In this document: one piece after another, positions 1-20,454 of the stretch
Layout of the letters: the number at the start of each line of letters is the position of its first letter
Position numbering within the stretch: position 1 is the stretch's first letter
Assembly (NCBI GenBank): GCA_021904315.1
Contig: CM038914.1
Location: 9,858,001-9,922,000 of the forward strand
Length of the DNA: 64,000 nucleotides
Reading direction: 5' to 3'
DNA from: Sphagnum magellanicum
Lineage: Eukaryota > Streptophyta > Sphagnopsida > Sphagnales > Sphagnaceae
Notes under the pieces: model-generated
Told to the model about the DNA's origin: nothing
Databases searched by the model: none
The model's input: only the letters and a program-made list of their open reading frames with translations
Position numbers and translations under genes: made by a program

Positions 1-38
1 CTCAAACCCTAAAATAAGAGTCTGAGAAATTGTGGCAG

Positions 39-1995
39 TTGGAGGCACATGCACACAACCAACAGGGGTATGCTGGGCACCACAGTCCTTTGTGTTCGCA
101 AGGGTGCGAATGTTGTGATGATTGGAGATGGTCAGGTGACACAAGGTGCTGAAATCATCAAACCTAATGTGCGAAAAGTTCGCAGACTCGGGGCAAATGT
201 CATTGGTGGCTTTGCAGGTTTGCTGGCTACTGCCCCTGTACCTATCCAACATATTTGGCACTGTGTTTTTGAACTGAAAGAATCTTTATTTGGATAATCA
301 GTCATCTAGCTTTGATTGACTTTCCTGGGATGGCCAATAATCAGGACTTCTCCAGAACTACTGGGAGAGGCATAGTGATTGTGAAGCTGGTGACCTGACC
401 TCATGTAAGGAGTCACCAATTGTGGAATGAATGTGTGTGCCTCACTTGCACAATCTCTGCCTGAGCCTCTGTGGAAGGAGGTTATGTTTATGATGAACAA
501 TGGAATGGTCAAAAGGCTCTACTAACAGTAGCGAAGGGAAAGTGGCTGATGGGTTCAGCTGGGTTCTGTAGGTGCAACTGCGGATTCCTTCACTCTTTTT
601 GAAAGGCTGGAGACCAAGCTCGAGGAGCATTCTGGTATTTGGCTTCCTTCCTTTCTGGATTCTCCATCCTATCATCATCAGCACTTATTTCTTGTCATTT
701 GAAAGTTTAGTAGGGCAATCTCTAATGCTAATTTGCATTTGGTGGTGCTTTGGTTGCAGGGCAGGTATAAAGATGCAGAATGACCTGTCTCTGGCTGTAC
801 CTGTGTTTGGGATTGTACCTGTGTTGTATTTCACAGAGCTCTGTTCTATGAATTATGTAGCTCTGCCACAGTAGCTGCCCATCTGGAAGAGCAAGTGGAG
901 TAATAAGGATGGTCACCTGGTCACTGATATGAGAACCCTTTTGGTCGCAGCTGACACGTGCTGCAGTGGAGCTGGCTAAAGCTTGGCGCTCTGACAAGTT
1001 TTTGAGACGTCTTGATGTGCGCTCCACTTGCATTCTATATCTAGTGTGCATATTGTTGTAGGCCCTAATAGCATCCTCATCAGCATTAGGACCCAACTCC
1101 CACCTCCCAAGCCTCTCTTTTTGTAAATGGTGTTTGTTTGTCTTTCTTCTCCTTTTCCTCAAGGTTCTTGTTGTAAATGTAGAAGTAAAAGCTTGCTGAT
1201 GTCCTTTTTGAATGTCCTGTCCCATCACTAACAGCTCAATGTGGTGATGCTATCAAATTATGCAACCAGATTCTAGCGGTTGATGAGGTGCTGTGGGTAC
1301 TGAAAGAGATCAGGTTGGGGTGGATGCAGGCTGTTATGGTGGTGGCAGATGCTGAGGTTTCTTTAACAATTACAGGCAATGGTGATGTTCTGGAGCCTTA
1401 TGATGGTGTTATAGGTAAGGAGATTTCCTTGATCACTGTCTCTGTCTGCGTCTGAATCATTGTGCCTTTTCCATTCCTACAATCAATTGGGTGAACTGCA
1501 TTAGTCTGTTGGTTTGGATGAGGAGAACATGGATGATGTTCTGAGGTGGAATGGGGATTATCACAGGTATTGGTTCAGGAGGCTCATATGCATTGGCAGC
1601 TGCTAGAGCTCTTCTTGATCTTCCTGACATGGATGCAGAGACAATTGGTCAGTGTGTTTGGTTCCTGACTTCAATTCCACTTCTTACTTATGCAGGCAAT
1701 TCTTTAAGGGGTCTGTCAGGAATTGTCATTCATGCAGTATCGTTGTCTCCCATGCTCTTTAGGAAATTTCTGTATGGTGATTGTAGTGCATGCATCATTT
1801 CAGCTCTGATGTGATAGGTGGGGTCTTGGGTTTGTTGCAGCAAGAAAAGCAATGAAGATAGCTGCAGACTGTTGCATATACACCAACCATAACTTCACCA
1901 TTGAGCGGATTGAAGCAGCAAGCTCAAGGAGCTCTGAAGTGGTAAGGGAAGCTGCCAGTATGTCTGCCTCAGACAGTTCTGTTGCTGCCATTTGA
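39..1995 (+). CDS. HSLV: HslV, ATP-dependent protease peptidase subunit (multi-exon, 5' end uncertain)
   Basis: This is the proteasome-beta-like threonine peptidase that forms double hexamers capped by the HslU unfoldase; in eukaryotes it is mitochondrial. Exons read from the sequence: about 39-217, 572-634, about 934 or 951-1016, 1330-1414, 1567-1647 and 1841 to the stop TGA at 1993-1995. The first exon contains the mature N-terminus (GTTVLCVRK; catalytic Thr codon 79-81) and the GDGQVT and NVRKVRRL blocks. Later exons give [22 protein letters not shown], the [15 protein letters not shown] block, [17 protein letters not shown] and [16 protein letters not shown], in family order. An AG at 37-38 and the lack of a targeting peptide suggest an upstream exon beyond the window. 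Oddity: exon 2 ends in phase 1, so joining it to an acceptor at 950 breaks frame. A weak acceptor at 932-933 keeps frame but inserts about five residues. Function could therefore be impaired. Confidence 0.85.
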
Positions 1996-3375
1996 GTCAT
2001 CAAAGGGAGGCAGTGACTTGGATTATCTCCACACCTCAATTTTTTAGAACATAGTCGCTTGTCTGCTGAAATCTGTGCAGACAAGCACAAGCATTTTTGT
2101 AGAAACTAAGTTATTTCCAGCAACATGGAAGATTGGGTACTTGTTAAGTCTGACCATGTCAGGTAGTTTCACTAATGTAGATAAACTCAAAAGGCCATTG
2201 GGGAAGGTGATGTTGCAGTCTGGAGCAGAACCTATCAATAAACAGGTTCCTCACTCTCAAGGGCATGAATTAAAGCTACTAGCTGGTTTACAATTCTCAC
2301 ATGTAGTTTCTCAGCCAAGAGTAGCCTTACTCAGCAGAGATGATGAAGTCTTTGCATAATGGTCAGGATTATAAATGCCAAGACCACTTGTTTGGGGCCA
2401 TCAACTCTCCACAGTAAGAGTGTCCACATCATTCTGGTGCCATCCAGTGCCAGTTTAATCCCAGCAATTGTATCAGATCTCAGATATGCAAGTCCAAGCA
2501 ACTTTACTGCAAACTCTTGCAATGTGTGGTTACTAGAGATTTGTGCTGGAGTTTCAAAAGGTATGTAACTCGTGCAACTATAAATTTCTAGAAGGAAAAA
2601 GCTATGTCCAAACCTTATTTAAAAAGTGAATGCTGTGCTTTCCAGAGTGGCTGATATTGATCATCATTCTTAACCATAGAGCTGACAGAAATACTGAGAA
2701 AACAATCATAGGTTGGATATGTGTCACACTGCCTCTGTATGGACCAAGTTTTAGTCAACCTCAAATGAGTGTTGACACCTATGCATATGAGTGCAGCATT
2801 GTTAGTGTTCTCACAGATGGATCCTAAGTGTGCACATCCAGTCTGAATGCTGTTAATTGCTTTGCAGGTTCTCACAAAAAACTGGAAATGCATATGAAGC
2901 GGCCAGAGTCTACTGCATCAGATCTATCAGGAGAGCCAAGTCTTTTCCGCAGAGTAGTAAAGACCAAAGACGTTGCAGTGTACAACAGTTAAGATTGCAC
3001 AATTGCAAGCTCTTTTTGTAAGTTGAACCACAAACTCAGAAAGGGGAAAGAAGGCCACAGCACAAATAACAATGCAAAATACATGACAAACTCATTCCTC
3101 GAAAGTGGACTAGAGAAAAGGATCCATGACGGTAGTAGACTTTAGCCTCTCAGTCAAGCTGCCAAGGATAGTGCAGAACAATCACAAGCATTAGAGGGAG
3201 ATTGAATTGCAGATTGTACGATGTCAAAGCCTCTGATACAAAACCTTTCTTCTATACTCTTCACAAGAATTTTACAGCCAGAAGCTGGGCTTGAGAACAT
3301 GAAATGCCAATGACTGCTGACAAAAGAAAGCTCCCTCACCAATCTTTCTTTGTTGGTAAGGCTCCTTAAATCCTA
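1996..3375. other. Intergenic DNA between HSLV and EBP2
   Basis: No conserved coding exon was recognised on either strand. It should contain the 3' untranslated regions of the two converging genes. Short open frames here (for example 2075-2359) have no recognisable motif. Confidence 0.5.
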
Positions 3376-4338
3376 CTAAAACCCACCTTTTCTCTTCATT
3401 CCTCTGAAGCTGCTGTCATCAGCAGCTGATTCTGCTGTGTTCTTTTTCTTCAAGCCCTTTCTACCTCCATGGCCATACTTGGCATCCCTCATTTCCCTGT
3501 TTCCTGATCTTCCCCCTCCTCGGTGGCCTCCCCTGCCTCCTCCACCCCTTCCAAGCTCCCCAGACTTCCCCGTCCTACCACCCCTGAATGATCCAGAGCT
3601 GCCTCTACCTCCTCTAAAAGAAGAAGATCCTCTTCCTCTTCCCCGTGACCCGAATGGGTTGCCACTCCTATCCTTACCTCCTGACCTGTCTCCAGGTGAA
3701 GCCAGAACTCTTCTTTTCTTGGCAGAAGGTCCCCCATTCTCCACATTGACTGGAAATTCATCCTCTCCCTCGGTGTATCCACTGTCACTCCTCGCTTTTC
3801 TCCACTTCTTCACAGATTCAATGTCATGCTTCTTCTGTTTGGCTCTTTCCTTAAGCTTCTCCGCTTGTACTTCTTTGGAGAATTTCTTGGCCTCTCTCTG
3901 CTTCCGCCGCTCATCAGCCTCTTCCATCATTTTCTTCTGAGTCAACAACTTGTCTTTCACTTTTAGCATGTGAGTGTCGCTCTTCACCATCTCCGCATAG
4001 TAATCGCTCGGCCTCAGGAAGGGAATACCCAGAGCCTCAAACTTCTCGTACGCGTCTCGAGCGCCTTCCAAGGCTTGGGTGTAGAATGCCATTTCCCGAG
4101 CCAAATCATCGTTCACATCCACGGCCTTGAGCTCGTCGTCCTCGACTGTAACACTAAGAGATTGGATCCAATCGATGTCATCAGGCCATCCTATATCCTC
4201 CAGTTTCTCATGGATCCCTACAATATTGTACACAGCATCCTTGCGCGCCTCTTCTACCGGCTTCTCTTCCCCGTCGTCCTCGCTCTCCTCACTCTCCGGA
4301 AACTCTATCTCGTCGTCTGAATACTCTTGAGCCATCAT
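3376..4338 (-). CDS. EBP2: EBP2-type rRNA-processing protein (EBNA1-binding protein 2 homologue)
   Basis: Nucleolar protein needed for 27S pre-rRNA processing and 60S subunit assembly. It is a single-exon frame of about 320 residues, the usual family length. The start is taken at the tandem ATG at 4338/4335, because upstream in-frame residues are a Val/Cys-rich stretch from a CAA-type repeat. The N-terminus is acidic (SDDEIEFPESEES). The Ebp2 core follows, with the hallmark blocks DIDWIQSL, REMAFYTQALEGA and FLRPSDYYAEMVKSD. Then comes a charged helical region (KKMMEEADERRKQREAKK), an RGG-rich tail and the conserved basic end (MRDAKYGHGGRKGLKKKNT, FRGMKRKGG). The stop is TAG. It diverges from RPL18A, another ribosome gene, about 600 bp away. 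Confidence 0.93.
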   Translation of the reverse strand: MMAQEYSDDEIEFPESEESEDDGEEKPVEEARKDAVYNIVGIHEKLEDIGWPDDIDWIQSLSVTVEDDELKAVDVNDDLAREMAFYTQALEGARDAYEKFEALGIPFLRPSDYYAEMVKSDTHMLKVKDKLLTQKKMMEEADERRKQREAKKFSKEVQAEKLKERAKQKKHDIESVKKWRKARSDSGYTEGEDEFPVNVENGGPSAKKRRVLASPGDRSGGKDRSGNPFGSRGRGRGSSSFRGGRGSSGSFRGGRTGKSGELGRGGGGRGGHRGGGRSGNREMRDAKYGHGGRKGLKKKNTAESAADDSSFRGMKRKGGF

Positions 4339-4938
4339 CAAGCAAGGACGACAACAACAACAACAAAACTGGCTTACAACAACTGCAACGGAAACCAATA
4401 GGGGAAAACCGCAACCAGAAACCCTAGCCCTAATCGATGGTCACTCGCGTGCGCTAACGACACTCCGGGGACAGAGAAACCCTAACCCTTAACGATCCTC
4501 ACTCGCGTGTGCGAACGACAATCAGGATATACAGAAACCCGAACGCTATATACGATCATCACTCCCGTGCGCGGACGACAATCCGGGGACACGGAAACCC
4601 TAACCCTAAGCGGTCGTCGCTCGCTTGCATTCTGGAACGAAACGAAGCTGCTGTAAGTACCAGGCGACTCCACCAACCGGCCTGTCAGCCGTCGGATGGC
4701 ACGGATGGTTCATCCCGCGGCTCAGAATATTCTCATCTGAGCCGTTGATGAGAGGAATCCTCAGATAGGTGACTTACGCCCGTCAGATTTAGGTTAAGAG
4801 AGAGAATCCACGGCTTGTACTGGCCACCGTGTGGACTGTGGACGCCGAGACGAGGAGAGACATGAGAGATTGCCGGACAGAGGTCTTCGTTTCCGGTCGT
4901 GTGTCGAGCTTTCTGGAGTTTTTGCTCCGATCTATGCG
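4339..4938. promoter_or_regulatory. Shared divergent promoter region of EBP2 and RPL18A with telo-boxes
   Basis: Six hundred bases separate two ribosome-biogenesis genes read in opposite directions. The part at about 4411-4635 is markedly CpG-rich and contains telo-box motifs (AAACCCTA or close variants) at 4419, 4477, 4536 and 4595. Telo-boxes are established promoter elements of plant ribosomal and translation genes. No clear site II (TGGGCY) motif was seen, so the regulatory role is inferred from motif and position. Confidence 0.6.
4411..4635. repeat. Tandem repeat, about 3.8 copies of a 58-59 bp unit carrying telo-boxes
   Basis: Each unit reads roughly: GAAACCCTAACCCTAA, then a C(A/G)AT-type linker, then CACTCGCGTGCGC, then ACGACAATCCGGGGACA. 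The third unit has drifted (AAACCCGAACG, and ATCAGGATATA for ATCCGGGGACA). The phase of the telo-boxes gives the period. Confidence 0.8.
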
Positions 4939-6242
4939 ATGAGTTTCCGAGTATGTAATCTTTCCTCTTGCAGCTCTTGTTTATCCTTTTATTTCAATCT
5001 AGCTTTTCTATCTTGTGATGCTGGATACCTGGAGCTGTTTTCGGACTTTTGGTTTGTGTGATTTGGTGCGGCATGGGAGCAGCTTCATCAATACCAGGTG
5101 GTGGGACGGGCGCTGCCATCGTCCACAAATGAGCAGCCCAAGATCTATCGCATGAAGCTTTGGGATACCAATCAAGAATGCGCCAAGTCTAAGTTTTGGT
5201 AACATTCTTCTTTCTGAATGTGTGGTACAGTTAGGGTTTTTGCATGTCAATACCTCAATATACACTAGGCTAAGATGGCATTTTGGAGGCAATGACTGGC
5301 ATCACTGAATTTACTGAATTGGACTACAATTCAGAGTGACTCACGATTATTGTGTGAAGGTCCTGCCTTTTTGGTTGAGGGAACTTGGGCATGCAGGCAA
5401 ACTTGTGCATATGAGATATGTCACAAGAGTATGCTTCAATGTCTGGGTATCTGAGTTGTAGTCTTTTCCTTTGAGGTCATAGAGTTTTAATGGGGTTTCC
5501 TCTATTGCCATATTTCCAACTTAGGATCATTGCTCCCTTGTCATTCTCTATGATGTAGTAGATGTCTGTTGTGCCAGGCATTTTCTCAGAAAGTTGCAGA
5601 AAGTGAAAAAATCACATGGGCAACTACTTGCTGTGAATGAGGTGAGAAGGATTTTTGTACACTGTTTGTCAACACTAATGTGCATTTTTTGGGTAAATTG
5701 AGGACATTCAGTGTTGGTTAACCATTGATATCTCTAGCATGTTTCTCCTCCTGGTGGAAAAATAAGCTTGACCCTATTCCATGTACAAAGGTTGGGAGAA
5801 TGAGGACAATACTTTTCTAGAGTTACCCATGTAGAATTTTTTTCAAGGTGCTACTCTGCAGAATTGCAAGGTCTAAAGGGTTATTTTTTCTGGATTGCAG
5901 ATTTTTGAGAAGTACCCAACAACATCCAAGAACTTTGGTATCTAGGTGAGGTTTCAGAGCAGGACAGGGTATCATAACATGTACAAGGAGTACCGTGACA
6001 CAACCCTGAATGGAGCAGTTGAGCAAATGTATGATGAGATGGGATCTCGTCACCATGTGCGTTTCACCTGCATTCAGATCATCAAAACAGCCACCATACC
6101 TGTCTCATTGTGCAAGCGTGAGAACACTAAGCAGTTCCATGACTCAAAGATCAAGTTCCCTTTGATATACCGCAAGATCCGGCCTCCTAGCAGTAAGTTG
6201 AAGACAACATACAAGGCTACTCACCCCAATACATTTGTGTAG
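4939..6242 (+). pseudogene. RPL18A: 60S ribosomal protein L18a (eL20), four exons, with in-frame TAG
   Basis: Large-subunit ribosomal protein. Exons 4939-4950, 5083-5198, 5578-5641 and 5901-6242 join in frame to 178 codons including the stop, exactly the family size. Recognised blocks: [72 protein letters not shown] and CIQIIKTAT. At 5943-5945 a TAG replaces the near-invariant Trp of the NFGIW block (codon 79), and at one other site Cys stands where Arg is usual (ECAKSKFW). All splice sites are otherwise canonical, so this is not a processed pseudogene. It may be a nonsense-mutated copy or allele, a sequencing error, or rescued by an alternative acceptor at 5945. A two-codon uORF (ATGCGATGA, 4934-4942) overlaps the start. 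Confidence 0.85.
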
Positions 6243-7146
6243 TGACTCTCAGATGATGATGTTTAGATCTGTTCTTGACTCAGCAGCACGGGCAGACTCT
6301 ATCTGTGCTACCATGGATATTTTTTAACTCACAATTTTTTTTCACTGAATGTGATATTGAGGTCTGCTGTTTACTTGGAGATCCCCATTTAGGACCAAGA
6401 CGCACTTTTCACCAAGCTTTAATGAGCAATTATGAGCTTTTTCAATCTATTATGAATTGTAAACAAAAAGCTTCATCTATTTGCATATAGCATTATTTTT
6501 TTTTGGGGGCTTAGGGAACTCCAGTGATCAATGATCTTTAGGTTTTCCATGAGGTCCAAGTTTTCGAGCCTTGGAATGCTTCAAAGTGGTTGCTGAAATT
6601 CTTGTGATAGCATATGATCAAATCTCATGACCACAATAGGCAACAGTGGTTATGTGGGACCTAACCAGTTTCCACAGAAAAGCTTATACCCAAGCTCATG
6701 CTCTTAGCAATCTAAGGGAATCTAATACAATGCAATGGTACTAAACTCTCTATGGGCCTCTGAGCCACAATTCTACATCTAAATATTAAACTCTTCTAGT
6801 TTATCACTCAACTGTACAGGGAATAATTTCATGAACATGAACTCTTCTTTGATTCCACAACAAAACTGTGTGCCCCATCTGCATGTTGGGGTGACCTTCA
6901 ACAGAAACATCCATGTTATTGCCATATTGACCACCTAGCAGAACATCCCCACTGACTTCTTCAGTTCCTGACAATGGATACCCAAGCAAGTGAGCAGGGA
7001 AATGCATAAGGCAACCCCATGAACAAGACACTTTTGAATTTGTATATACAAACTCCTCTAACAAGCAACCAATCCTTGTTGGATACTAAAATCTCTGTGT
7101 GCTCAAATAAAAACATAGAGGTCATGAATCTTTGCTTCAAGAAATG
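6243..7146. other. Intergenic DNA between convergent RPL18A and RRC1-like genes
   Basis: About 0.9 kb between two 3' ends. No exon, repeat or RNA gene was recognised; it should hold both 3' untranslated regions. Confidence 0.5.
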
Positions 7147-16437
<9,291 letters not shown>

Positions 16438-17520
16438 CTTCTCTGTTGTACCAGACTGCAGACATGAGCCAGCAAAATGTACCTTAAAACTGGTTAGCAC
16501 AAAGCAGCACCCAAACACACTTTGTACAACCGCTTCTCTCAAACAAACAGCACAGACTTGTAAACATTTACTTGAGAAAAGAAGTGCAATATGCAATGTC
16601 ATAAAGAATCCACCTAACCACAACAACAAGCTTGTTTGTGCACCAGTTTGTTCTGTGAAATGCACTTCTGTGATATGTTGCCATTCCTTGGCTCAGGGAA
16701 CACTCAGATTCTACCCTATCTTAATGGATCATAAAAAGTTCCACAAACTCCAAAACGCACAAAACAGAACCATTTGAATTTGAGCAGTACACACTGTCTG
16801 ACATTGCAAGCAATTCACCTAGAAGTCAACACATGTACTGCGCAATACTGCTTTAGCTGCTTCAGAGTCACTGGGCACCTAGAATTAATATCATGGATAA
16901 CTACACAGCAGAACCCGGTTTCGCACCTGGAAACATACTCAATGCCACTGAGAAATGCTTTTAAGTGCCAGAAAACCCTAAGACAAAAAACCTTAGAGAC
17001 AATTGATTGGAGAGAGGCCATGGTACTGATCATGAGAAATGGGTGCTGTGGAGGATCTTTCTCAGTTACAGTTCCTCCTAAGGAAGAAAGGTTACCAATT
17101 TCTCTAGTACTCAAACACCCCACCTACTAAACAACAACAAACTCCTGGACATGTGTACTTGTCCTCGGAGCAAAGATTTAGTAGAACAAAGTCCCGAAAA
17201 ACAGAGAGCGATAGTAATAGGGAAGAAGAAACTGTACGTTATCCGGTTCCGATACGGCATCGCCGCCCCGGAGAGCCATGGTCAAAGTCCAAACCCTCTG
17301 CCTCCCCCCCTTCCCCCGCCTCCCTCCCCCGGTCGTGCTTCAAAAGTGATCGACGATCATAACCGGCAAGAGCAGCCACGGCACAAAACAACACGCCTCT
17401 CCATTTCGAACAAACCAACCAATCACAAAACAAATCTTGCAACCCCCGCGCTCTCGAATGAGCATCAAACCCTAAACCTCAAATCCAGTCCTCGTTCTCC
17501 TCCTGCTCCTCCCCACTAGG

Positions 17521-17547
17521 TTTCTTCTTCTTCTTCTTCTTCTTCTT
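17521..17547. repeat. TTC microsatellite
   Basis: About nine TTC units in the presumed 5' region of the RRC1-like gene. Confidence 0.9.
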
Positions 17548-17666
17548 AGTCAACTCTTAATGAAAACTCCAGCACCGTCACTATCAGAGCTGTTGTTCTT
17601 CTAGCTCGAGCTTCTCAAAGGCTCCCCGAACTTGCGATTCCGTTTCTTCTTTGCGATTGCGGGCGG

Positions 17667-17670
<4 letters not shown>

Positions 17671-17701
<31 letters not shown>
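17671..17701. repeat. GA microsatellite
   Basis: About fifteen uninterrupted GA units in the presumed 5' region of the RRC1-like gene. Confidence 0.95.
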
Positions 17702-17703
<2 letters not shown>

Positions 17704-17821
17704 AGAGGAACTCCACAGCGACATCGCCGTCGTCTCGTTTGCTCTTGAGGCTAAACACTTCGTCCTAATTGGACGGAACCAAACAAAATAGGGGACGAAA
17801 CACTAAAACAAGGGATCAAAC

Positions 17822-18225
17822 TGGGGTCAAACTAATGGGTATTCCTCTAATGATAACTTTGATACTTATTGCCCAACGTTTTCATGATTTCATCTCAGTT
17901 CCTCATTCATTCATCCCCCTTCCTCATCTTCATCTGTGGAACACTAGTAAAAATATTTTTAAATAAAAAATATGTGCGAAAAATATAGGGTGCAATATAT
18001 TGATTGGTAAGTAAAAAATTATAAATTAATTAGTTAAGAAAATAGGGTAAATTTTATTTAAATAATTAATTTAATTATAATATAAAACTAGGGACAAACT
18101 ACCGGGCATTACTCTAAGGATAACTTTAATACCTATAGCCACAGTTTTCATGATTTCATGCCACTTTGTCATCCATCCACCCCCCTTCCACCTCTTCACA
18201 AGTAAGTGAGAAAAATTTCAGAAGT
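17822..18225. repeat. Diverged direct duplication (two copies about 265 bp apart)
   Basis: 17822-17960 and 18090-18225 align over about 130 bases. Both contain a GGGxCAAACTA start, the ATAACTTT(G/A)ATAC block, TTTTCATGATTTCAT and a CCCCCTTCC(T/A)C block ending in an AGTA(A)-rich stretch. Between them lies AT-rich DNA. Confidence 0.7.
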
Positions 18226-19159
18226 TTGCAAATTATGGACGGAAAAATTTAATCATTGTCATCAGCTTCATTCATCCACGCCAACCAACCTCTGATCCAG
18301 GGTTTTTATTTTATTTTATTTTATTTTTGGGGCTTAAATCTTGTGATATCTTAAATTTTTGACAATTTTTTTTAAAGGAAATTTTAGTTGAATTTGCATC
18401 AGCAAAATCAAATTTTCCAAAAGAAATTATTTTTAAATATATCTATATATTTTTATTTTTTATTTTTATTTTTATTTTTTTGCCTTGAGTGAAGTGCGAG
18501 TTCAATGTGTAATAGCTATTTAGAGACACGGTTATTTGTGGACTTTGAGGGAGGGATCCTACAACTTAAATTTTTAATTAGCTTAATTTGACTTGATGCT
18601 TATGCTTGTCATGTTGAAGTTTGTATAATTTCACCAAAATGGTAACATTCTTATTTTTGTGAATAATTTTGTGTTCATGTTTAGGTTTGTTGTTAGCTTT
18701 TTATGGGAGAATATCAAAAAACACATTTCTAAGATTTGGTTTGTTGTTGGATTTTAATTTTGTTTGGATGATTTTTCAACTATTTTATGTGTTTGGGAGG
18801 CTTATGTTCAAGGTGTGACTTTAAAATCTCATTTTTTTGTGCTATGAAACTTTAGAGAGCATACACAAGAAACATGAGATGTGGTTTGATGTCAAAGTTT
18901 GTTGATTTTTTTTGTGTTTTGTTTCGAGCTTGGATTCCTATAGTTGTAAGTGAGTTGCAATTTGATTTATGTGCATCACTCATATATAAAGATGCACTAG
19001 TTTTGATAGTGTTGAGTTTGAATCTAATAGCACACAACATTATTGTGTTAAAACTTGTATAAATTTTATGCCTAAGTTCAAAATGTTCACATTGGTATTT
19101 TTTGTACATAATTTTGCATGAATGTTGGCTTGTTATGTTGAAATCATATATATTAATTC
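18226..19159. other. AT-rich intergenic DNA
   Basis: T-rich, low-complexity sequence (TTTTATTTTATTTT runs near 18305 and 18450). No gene or recognisable element was seen. Confidence 0.5.
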
Positions 19160-19690
19160 ACTACGTCCGTCCGTCTATCTGACGGGGGTTTTGGGGGGTG
19201 GGGGAGGGAGAGGCCGGTGAAGCAGCGAGCGATCGATGTCAGTCTGTGACGGGGGTTAGATCATCATGATTTTCGTGTACAAACTGTCTCCACAAAGAAT
19301 TGCAGCCGTCCGAAGGGTAGGAATGATGGTTGAATCGCATCCCTCTCCCACCACACCAGAGGCAGATATAAAAACTTTCCATTCCCCCCCCCCCAACTAC
19401 CGAAAGAACCGGCGGTTATATAGAGGAGCGTGTTTTCGAAAATTTCCAAAATTTTCGAGAACCAAGGTTCAAAACCAAGGTTCAAAATGTCAGAACCAAG
19501 GTTTTGGGTTTTCTCACATCGGGTAAGGGAGTAAATACCCGGACTGATAACATGAGGGTACACACGGCTGGTTCTGATACCTGCACAATGTCGATCGGGA
19601 CCACTGCGCATTCGAGGTAGCTGGAGTGGCGTAGCCACGGATGTTCGAAGGTCACGAGTACCACTAGTTATTATCATTTTCCTACACAAG
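19160..19690. other. GC-richer island of unknown nature in AT-rich DNA
   Basis: This stretch has clearly higher GC and CpG than its surroundings. It holds GTCCGTCCGTC and CGGGGG runs, a ten-C run (about 19386-19395), three direct repeats of AACCAAGGTT-type sequence (19460-19505), a 10-bp-arm palindrome (TCGAAAATTT, AAATTTTCGA) at about 19435-19457 and, on the minus strand, GGTATCAGAACCA (about 19568-19580). The last resembles the tRNA-iMet primer site of plant LTR elements. It may be a retroelement remnant, but no LTR pair was found. Confidence 0.35.
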
Positions 19691-20454
19691 TTCAAACTAA
19701 GTTATTTGTAGTATGAAAATTTTCCACAAACATTGGCAAAAATAGTTGCATTTACATCATAAAAGAAGAAAATTTCCTATTTTTTCCTATTTTTTCCAAA
19801 AAAAACACAAAATTTTCGAAAACATTCATTGGTTTAAATCTTCATGCCAAAAAGAATTGAAAGAAGAACCCCATCAAAATTTTCATTTGCAAGAAAAATA
19901 ATGTCATTTTTTCACTTTGCTACAAAATAAAAGGGGTTTAAAACTCATATAAATGAATCTTTTGGAAAATTTAGTTCGAAAAGTTGACATATTTTGAAGA
20001 TTTTATTTTGAAATTGCTAGATTTAGACTGTAGGTCTTAACATGTCACTTAAAATATAACAAGGTTCCAATTTTTTAAACTTTTGTCTTTAACACATAAC
20101 CAAATTTGGTTACATCATCTTGTGGATGATTGCCAATTCACCTACCTCACAAAATTGAAAAATCATTTAAAATTATATATATGAATATATATTGAAAATT
20201 TTCATAAAAAAAAAGGGTTAGGAGTTTGAACCAATATTAGCTAGTTCTTTTATTTTGAAAGAACCTCTAATCTTTTTTTGACATTTAAAAAAAAGTTGAT
20301 GGCTTCTTCAAATGCAAATTTAAATTTGGTTCTTCAAATTTTTATTTTAGCAAAAAAAAACATTTTCCAATGATAATGATTCATCAAAATTGGTTTAGGT
20401 ATGACAAGTTTAAATTCCATAAATTATCACTTGGATAACTTCAAACTAGAATCT

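Larger units (their letters stand above)
16438..17770 (-). promoter_or_regulatory. 5' leader intron and promoter region of the RRC1-like gene
   Basis: A CTGCAG acceptor just upstream of the ATG implies a non-coding first exon further up. The most likely place is the GC-richer block 17150-17770, which carries a telo-box (AAACCCTAAAC near 17465), a TTC tract (17521-17547) and a GA tract (17671-17701). On the gene's strand the last reads as a CT-rich run, common near plant transcription starts. The exact start was not determined. Confidence 0.45.

Noticed and set aside
39..1995. Bacterial contamination or recent bacterial transfer suggested by HslV
   Set aside because: The gene is split by several spliceosomal introns with canonical borders and sits among plant-type genes.
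3437..3940. Proline/leucine-rich plus-strand frame of 167 residues
   Set aside because: It is the antisense shadow of the RGG-rich tail of EBP2.
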